DNA of 64,000 nt from assembly GCF_021391495.1 (NCBI RefSeq), contig NZ_CP090063.1, forward strand, positions 1,984,001-2,048,000, in the 5' to 3' direction. The position numbers were made by a program, and so were the translations under genes. Source of the stretch: Amycolatopsis acidiphila (GTDB taxonomy: Bacteria; Actinomycetota; Actinomycetes; Mycobacteriales; Pseudonocardiaceae). Below, piece after piece: positions 59,226 to 64,000 of this stretch (position 1 is the first letter of the stretch; every line of letters begins with the position of its first letter). The notes below the pieces were generated by a model that had not been told where the DNA came from, did not search any database, and was given only the letters and a program-made list of their open reading frames with translations.

Positions 59226-60737
59226 TCAGGCCTGCTGTGCCGCGGGATCCTGCGCGCCGGGCCCGCCCTGGGCGGCCGGGTCCGGGTGGTCCTGGCGCCA
59301 CTTCTCGTCCGACTGCTGCCAGGCGTCCTCCGCCTGGGTCTGGATGTCCGTGAGCGCCTTGTCGACGTTCACCACGTCCTTGCCGACCCAGCCGGCCCAG
59401 TTCTTGCTGCTCTTGGCGTCCGCCATGGCCTTCACGAGCGGGTAGCTGTCGGGCGCGTTCCGCTTGACCCAGTTGTCGACGAACTTCACCTTCGCGTTCG
59501 ACTCGGCGAAGTTGGCCTTCAGCCAGTCCTCGTGCTTCTTGAGCAGCGCGATGTCCTGCGGGCGCAGGATGGACTGCGGGTTCGGCGGCGCGGGAGCGGG
59601 CTCGGGAGTGCCGGCGCTCGACGTCTCGGTGTCGTCGTGCGGCGTGCCGGGAGGCGTCTCTTCGTGCGGGGTACCCGGCGGAGTCTCCTCGTGCGGGGTG
59701 CTGGGAGCGCTCTCGTGCGGCGTGTTCGGGGCCGGTTCGTGCGGGCCGTTGAAGTGCTGGTCCGCGGCCAGCCACGTGTCGAACGGCTCGTTGTCCTCGT
59801 GCGGGGTGCCCGGCGGTGTCTCGTCGTGCGGAGTGCCTGGCGGCGTGTCCTCGTGCGGCGTGCCCGGCGGGGTGTCCTCGTGCGGGGTGCCCGGCGGGGT
59901 GTCGTGCGGGGTGGTGGTCACCGGCGTGCCCGGACGCGGCGGCGGCGTCATCTCGTGCGCGCTGCCCGGCCGCGGCGCGTTGCCCTTGGCGAGCTTCGCC
60001 AGGTCCGCCAGCCGCTTGCCCACGCGGCCCGCGAAAGCGACCACCTTGGCCAGCTTCGCCGCCATGGCGGCCGCCTGGACCGAGGCCGTGACCACGCACT
60101 TCGTCACCCCGGCCACCACCGACGCGCCGAACGTGGGGATCGCCAGCGCCAGTGCGACCAGCATGGTGGAGATGATGTCGGCCAGGATCGTGGTGATGAT
60201 GTCGCGGATCAGCGAGCGCACGGCGGTGATCAGCGCCATCGTCGTCTCGACGACGTAGCCGGCGACGTCGACCGAGTGCCCGGCGTCGTCGATCTGCGTG
60301 CGGTGGCCGTCCATCCGGCTCTTGAAGCCGTCGTAGCCTTCGCCCTGCCACTTCGTGATCTGCGCCTGCAGCGCGGAGTCCATGTCCTGGGCCGCGTTGC
60401 GGAGGTTCTCCGCGATCTTGTGCAGTTCCTCGGCCAGCTTCTTGACCTCGGCCGGGTCGCCGGCGAGCTGGTCGAGCGGCTCCTTGAGGAACGAGATGTG
60501 CTCGATCAGCCAGCCCAGCCCCGCGGAGATCAGCTTCGCCAGCGGGTCGAACGCGAACGCGACGGTGTCCAGCACGGCGCCGACGGCCGTCACGCCGATC
60601 TCGACGCCGATCGCGGCCGCGTCCCCGCCGTGCGCGGTCTTGATCTCCTCGATCGACGACCCCAGGCTGTGCCAGCTGTCGATCACCCCGGCGCCGGTGG
60701 TCGAGTTCGACGTGGTGATCGGGTCCACGACGCTCAT
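59226..60737 (-). CDS. WXG100-like type VII secretion substrate with TPPGTPHED repeats
   Basis: A 503-residue protein. Residues 1-145 form a helical WXG100/LXG-like domain with the WQGEGYDGF turn in QAQITKWQGEGYDGFKSRMD; residues 160-250 are hydrophobic/helical; residues 265-375 hold about ten imperfect copies of T-P-P-G-T-P-H-E/D; the last 100 residues (DIALLKKHEDWLKANFAESN, NWVKRNAPDSYPLVKAMADA) form a small C-terminal domain not recognised as a toxin. Layout of a secreted polymorphic-toxin-like protein. It overlaps the EspC-like gene by 4 bp. No immunity gene is evident. Confidence 0.82.
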   Translation of the reverse strand: MSVVDPITTSNSTTGAGVIDSWHSLGSSIEEIKTAHGGDAAAIGVEIGVTAVGAVLDTVAFAFDPLAKLISAGLGWLIEHISFLKEPLDQLAGDPAEVKKLAEELHKIAENLRNAAQDMDSALQAQITKWQGEGYDGFKSRMDGHRTQIDDAGHSVDVAGYVVETTMALITAVRSLIRDIITTILADIISTMLVALALAIPTFGASVVAGVTKCVVTASVQAAAMAAKLAKVVAFAGRVGKRLADLAKLAKGNAPRPGSAHEMTPPPRPGTPVTTTPHDTPPGTPHEDTPPGTPHEDTPPGTPHDETPPGTPHEDNEPFDTWLAADQHFNGPHEPAPNTPHESAPSTPHEETPPGTPHEETPPGTPHDDTETSSAGTPEPAPAPPNPQSILRPQDIALLKKHEDWLKANFAESNAKVKFVDNWVKRNAPDSYPLVKAMADAKSSKNWAGWVGKDVVNVDKALTDIQTQAEDAWQQSDEKWRQDHPDPAAQGGPGAQDPAAQQA

Positions 60738-61066
60738 CGCCCCAGCTCCGTGGTGAACTCGCCCAGCCCGGCCGACACGCTGTCGTCGTGGTCGGCGTAG
60801 GCCGCCGCGGCCTTGGTCGTGGTGTCCGCCGCCGTGGTGACGTCCTGCGAGACCTTGTCGAGGTTGTCGGCGACCGTGGCCATCGCGATCCGCGCGGGCA
60901 CCGCGAGGATCTGTGCGACGAGGACGCCGAACGCCTGGTTGTCGAAGCCGTTCGCCGCGTGCACCCCGCTCGCGGCCTCCTTGACCGCGGCCGCGGTGGT
61001 GTTCGTGAGATAGCCGCCGAACGTCCGCAGCTCCGCCGGGTCGACGGAAAACCCTTCGCCTGCCAC
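60734..61066 (-). CDS. EspC-like type VII secretion target (DUF2580)
   Basis: A 110-residue helical protein of the ESX-1 EspC/type VII target family: FSVDPAELRTFGGYLTNTTA at the start, a Gly-rich turn, a long central helix and AAAYADHDDSVSAGLGEF with the Y-x-x-x-D/E secretion-like motif near the end (YADHD). Secretion by a type VII system is inferred; no core EccC gene is in the window. Between the YbaB-like and WXG-type genes, it probably partners the large protein. Confidence 0.82.
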   Translation of the reverse strand: MAGEGFSVDPAELRTFGGYLTNTTAAAVKEAASGVHAANGFDNQAFGVLVAQILAVPARIAMATVADNLDKVSQDVTTAADTTTKAAAAYADHDDSVSAGLGEFTTELGR

Positions 61067-61076
61067 AGTTTTCCTC

Positions 61077-61574
61077 CTACCAGGGCTCGTTGTCGTGGTC
61101 GTCGTCCTCGTCGGCGGGCCGACGGGGCGGTCGCTGCCGCGGCGGCGCCGGGGGCGGGGGTGGCGGCGCGGCCGGGCCGTCCTCGTCCTCGTCGTCGCGC
61201 TCGGGCTCGGGTAGGAACTCGTGCAGCACCTCCATGGCCGCGGAGTCCTCGCCGACGAGGTCGGCGAACGCGCCGGAAACCTCGGCGGAGACAGCCTTCT
61301 GCGCGGCGGCGACGAGCTGCATCACGAGCGCGGACAGCGCTTCCGGTGGCCGCTGGTAGGCCCCGGCGCCGAAGGAGATCTCCTGCAGGACGCCGCTCGG
61401 ACCGACGGTGACGGTGACCGCCCCGTCCGGGGCCCGCATCGTCGAGGACGCGGTGCGCAGCCGCGCCTGTACCTCTTCGGCCTTCGCCTTGATCAGCTGG
61501 AGCTCGGCGTCGAACGCGGCGAGCGGGTCCCCGTCGCCACCGGATGCGAACTGAGTCAATTTGTCCTCTGTCAC
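61077..61574 (-). CDS. YbaB/EbfC-family protein in type VII operon
   Basis: A 165-residue protein: the first 115 residues are a YbaB/EbfC DNA-binding domain (FDAELQLIKAKAEEVQARLR, VTVTVGPSGVLQEISFGAGA); the rest is an acidic and Pro-rich tail (DDEDEDGPAAPPPPPPAPP). YbaB-like genes are common first genes of type VII substrate operons in Amycolatopsis and relatives. GTG 61574 is used; TTG 61559 with AGAGGA upstream is an alternative. It lies 10 bp before the EspC-like gene. Confidence 0.83.
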   Translation of the reverse strand: MTEDKLTQFASGGDGDPLAAFDAELQLIKAKAEEVQARLRTASSTMRAPDGAVTVTVGPSGVLQEISFGAGAYQRPPEALSALVMQLVAAAQKAVSAEVSGAFADLVGEDSAAMEVLHEFLPEPERDDEDEDGPAAPPPPPPAPPRQRPPRRPADEDDDHDNEPW

Positions 61575-61677
61575 AGGGGAAGGTCTGAGCGCGAAAAGTA
61601 GATCAGTGCCGACTGAACGGCATGCTACGCAGGAGGGTCCGCCAGCTGAACTCCGGGGCAGCCGGTGCTGAAGGCGC

Positions 61678-62154
61678 TTACCGCGCTTCGGCACGATGCC
61701 GCAGCAACGGGCTGATCCGGTAGTCGACGAGCTCGCGCATCACCAGCGCGGTATTGGTCCGCTCCACGCCGGGGATCGCGAGGATCTGGCCCGCGATGCG
61801 GTACAGGTCGTCCGCGTCGGTGGCGACCACGTGCACCATCAGGTCGGTCTGCCCGCTGATGCCCTGCACCTGCAGCACCTCCGGGATGTCCGCCAGCGCC
61901 GCGGCGACCTCGTCGAGCAGGCGCTGGCGGACCTGCGTGGTGACGAACGCGGTGAGCGGATAGCCGAGCAGCTTCGGCGGCACCCGCCGCTGGAACGAGT
62001 CGAGCCGTTCCTCCAGCCGCGCCAGGCGGCTCTGCACCGTGTTCCGCGACAGGCCGGTCTGCTCGGCCAGCGCGATCGTCGTCGCGCGAGGGTCCTCGGT
62101 CAGCGCGAGCAGCAGCCGGGCGTCGGTCGCGTCGATCCGGTCGGGGTTGGGCAT
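61678..62154 (-). CDS. Lrp/AsnC-family transcriptional regulator
   Basis: A 158-residue Lrp/AsnC regulator. The HTH is RIDATDARLLLALTEDPRAT and TIALAEQTGLSRNTVQSRLA; the RAM ligand domain carries PEVLQVQGISGQTDLMVHVV and PGVERTNTALVMRELVDYR. ATG 62154 is used; GTG 62181 is an alternative. It is divergent from the MdeB-like gene with a 131-bp gap, the same layout as mdeR-mdeB type loci, so it likely controls that gene in response to an amino acid or keto acid. Confidence 0.92.
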   Translation of the reverse strand: MPNPDRIDATDARLLLALTEDPRATTIALAEQTGLSRNTVQSRLARLEERLDSFQRRVPPKLLGYPLTAFVTTQVRQRLLDEVAAALADIPEVLQVQGISGQTDLMVHVVATDADDLYRIAGQILAIPGVERTNTALVMRELVDYRISPLLRHRAEAR

Positions 62155-62285
62155 GATGCTCGCTTTCGGTTCGCCGGACACTTGTCATGCTGAGCATTCT
62201 GCTCAACGCATCGGTGTCACATTGTGCATCAGAACCAAAGGTGCTGTCATGTTTTGGACTTGTGCCCATAAGACGAGGTGGAGAA

Positions 62286-64000
62286 ATGACCAGCGTTGCC
62301 GCGGCGCGCCCGCAGGGCGAGGCCGACCGGTCCGAGGTGCTGCGAGAGGTCGAGCAGCGCGTCCTGTGGCTGTCGACGTCGATCATCCAGCACGCGAACC
62401 GGGTGCGCCCCAACACCTCCGGCCTCAAGGTGGGCGGGCACCAGGCGTCGAGCGCCTCGCTGGCGTCGATCATGACCTCGCTGTGGTTCCGGCACCTGCG
62501 TCCCGAGGACCGGGTCTCGGTCAAACCGCACGCCTCGCCGGTGCTGCACGCGATCAACTACCTGCTCGGCGAGCTGGACGAGTCGTACCTGACGACGCTG
62601 CGCGAGTTCGGCGGGCTGCAGAGCTATCCCAGCCGTGCCAAGGACCCCGATCCCGTCGACTACTCCACAGGCTCGGTCGGCATCGGCGCCACCGCCCCGA
62701 TCTGGGGCGCGGTGGCCAGGCGCTACGTCGAGAACACCGTCGGCGGGGCGGGCACCGGCCGGCAGTACTCCCTGCTCGGGGACGCCGAGCTGGACGAGGG
62801 CGCGGTGTGGGAGGCGATCCTCGACCCGGGGGTGGCCGAGCTCGGCGAGGTCGTCTGGATCGTGGACCTCAACCGCCAGTCGCTCGACCGGGTCGTGCCG
62901 AACATCGCCGCCGGGCGGCTGCAGGGGATGTTCGCCGCGGCCGGCTGGCAGGTGCTCACGCTGAAGTACGGGCACCTGCTGGAGGAGCTGTTCACCCGGC
63001 CCGGCGGCGCGGCCCTGCGGGCGCGCATCGACGAGATGCCCAACCCCGAGTACCAGCGCCTCCTGCGCTGCGACGCCCAGCAGGTGCGCGACCGGCTGCC
63101 CGGCGGTGACGCCGAGATCGCGCGGCTGGTGTCCGAAGTGGACGACGGCATGCTGCTCGCCGCGATCCGCAACCTCGGCGGGCACGACCTCGACGCACTG
63201 GACAGCGCTTTCCGGTCCATCGAGGACACCCGGCCCACGGTCATCTTCGCCTACACCATCAAGGGCCGGGGCCTGCCCACGCAGGGGCATCCGCAGAACC
63301 ACTCGTCCCTGCTGAGCGACCAGCAGTGGCGGGCGCTGGCGGCGGAGCTCGGCGAGGACGCCGAGCGGCCGTGGCGCCGGTTCACCGACGGTCCCGCCGC
63401 GCGGCTGTGCGCCGAGACGGCGGCGAGGCTGCGCCGCCCGGAGTATCCGGCCCGCAAGCCGCCGGAGCTGCCCGTCGACATCGGGCGCACCCCGTCCGGC
63501 ACCACGACCAGCCAGGCCGCGCTGGGCCGGGTGCTGCTGGATCTCACCCGCGAGGCGCCGGAGGCCGCCAAACGCGTGGTCACGGTGAGCCCCGACGTCA
63601 GTTCCACGACCAACCTCGGCGGCTGGGTCAACAAGGTCGGCGTGTGGTCGGTGGCCGAGCGGGTGGACTGGTTCGCCGACGACGCCGAGACCATCCTGCA
63701 CTGGCGGGAGAAGCCGACCGGGCAGCACATCGAGCTGGGGATCGCCGAGACGAACCTGGTCGGCCTGCTCGGCGAGCTCGGCGCGACCTGGAGCCGCTGG
63801 GGGCAGCCGCTGCTGCCGATCGGCGTGCTCTACGACCCGTTCATCGAGCGCGCGCTCGAACCGTGGTCGTTCGGCATCTACGCCGGTGGACAGTCCATTG
63901 TGGTCGGTACGCCGTCCGGGGTGACGCTGGCGCCGGAGGGCGGCGCGCACCAGTCGATCACCACGCCTTCGCTGGGGATCGAGCAGCCCGGCTGCGTGAC
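62286..64000 (+). CDS. 2-oxoacid dehydrogenase E1 (MdeB/AceE-like), partial
   Basis: ATG 62286 with GGTGGAG upstream opens a frame that runs past the right edge (571 codons seen). It is a homodimeric-type E1: thiamine diphosphate segments include KVGGHQASSASLASIMTSLW, HASPVLHAINYLLGELD, the GDG-like LLGDAELDEGAVWEAI with Asp-Glu in place of the usual Gly-Asp-Gly, and later SPDVSSTTNLGGWVN and HIELGIAETNLVGLLGELGA of the pyrimidine domain. Such proteins (MdeB in Pseudomonas) oxidise 2-oxobutyrate or pyruvate. No methionine gamma-lyase gene is seen next to it. Confidence 0.85.
   Translation, partial: MTSVAAARPQGEADRSEVLREVEQRVLWLSTSIIQHANRVRPNTSGLKVGGHQASSASLASIMTSLWFRHLRPEDRVSVKPHASPVLHAINYLLGELDESYLTTLREFGGLQSYPSRAKDPDPVDYSTGSVGIGATAPIWGAVARRYVENTVGGAGTGRQYSLLGDAELDEGAVWEAILDPGVAELGEVVWIVDLNRQSLDRVVPNIAAGRLQGMFAAAGWQVLTLKYGHLLEELFTRPGGAALRARIDEMPNPEYQRLLRCDAQQVRDRLPGGDAEIARLVSEVDDGMLLAAIRNLGGHDLDALDSAFRSIEDTRPTVIFAYTIKGRGLPTQGHPQNHSSLLSDQQWRALAAELGEDAERPWRRFTDGPAARLCAETAARLRRPEYPARKPPELPVDIGRTPSGTTTSQAALGRVLLDLTREAPEAAKRVVTVSPDVSSTTNLGGWVNKVGVWSVAERVDWFADDAETILHWREKPTGQHIELGIAETNLVGLLGELGATWSRWGQPLLPIGVLYDPFIERALEPWSFGIYAGGQSIVVGTPSGVTLAPEGGAHQSITTPSLGIEQPGCV

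Overview
The window is high-GC actinomycete chromosome, most likely a Pseudonocardiaceae member such as Amycolatopsis. That is inferred from the codon bias, frequent GTG/TTG starts, an AICE next to a tRNA gene, a type VII secretion substrate operon, and many TetR/GntR-controlled catabolic operons. No search could be run, so family names rest on motifs and gene order read from the sequence.

1-5450 is the right part of an actinomycete integrative and conjugative element (AICE, pSAM2-like): SCO3933-type regulator, membrane protein, FtsK/TraB translocase, RepSA-like initiator, excisionase and tyrosine integrase. It abuts the 3' end of a tRNA-Asn(GTT) gene (5450-5522, minus). The left end lies outside the window. 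From 5.5 to 18.5 kb is ordinary accessory chromosome: GNAT and VOC proteins, an oxidoreductase/alcohol dehydrogenase pair, DUF2235, enoyl-CoA hydratase, sirtuin, an HxlR/P450 pair, and three broken genes (frameshifted DUF3253, and a divergent NmrA/HxlR pair that are both frameshifted). A degenerate ~50-bp hairpin repeat array lies at 5967-6280.

17.8-24.9 kb has a TetR gene with two identical palindromes (one before it, one before the following M14 peptidase/amidohydrolase operon), a divergent pair of membrane proteins related to sterol-enzyme folds, and two MEDS-domain sensor proteins. 24.9-41.1 kb is a catabolic block. One unit has a molybdenum hydroxylase (coxM/S/L/G type), an amidohydrolase, an alpha/beta hydrolase and an NCS2 nucleobase-type permease. 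Another has a UbiD decarboxylase in a tightly overlapped operon with a taurine/nitrate-type ABC importer, while the flavin prenyltransferase UbiX is encoded 4 kb away on the other strand. Two paralogous FCD-type GntR regulators sit in the two UbiX/UbiD arms. Together these look like uptake, hydroxylation and decarboxylation of an aromatic or N-heteroaromatic acid; the substrate is not known.

41.05-42.12 kb is a gene-free divergent intergenic region with a perfect 97-bp tandem repeat, hairpins and a 149-bp imperfect inverted repeat. 42.1-59.2 kb is a coherent acyl-CoA catabolic cluster: two MFS transporters, thioesterase, TetR, NDP-forming acyl-CoA ligase, two SDRs, DUF35 plus a thiolase-like protein without an obvious nucleophilic Cys, PHP protein, paired acyl-CoA dehydrogenases, MaoC hydratase and an exported DUF6351 esterase. 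Six promoter regions in it share a palindrome, TAGAAC-N3-GTTCTA, which I infer to be the operator of the internal TetR. Gene content recalls the mycobacterial igr cholesterol side-chain operon.

59.2-61.6 kb is a type VII secretion substrate operon (YbaB-like, EspC-like, and a large WXG-type protein with TPPGTPHED repeats). The window ends with a divergent Lrp/AsnC regulator and a MdeB-like 2-oxoacid dehydrogenase E1 that runs off the right edge.
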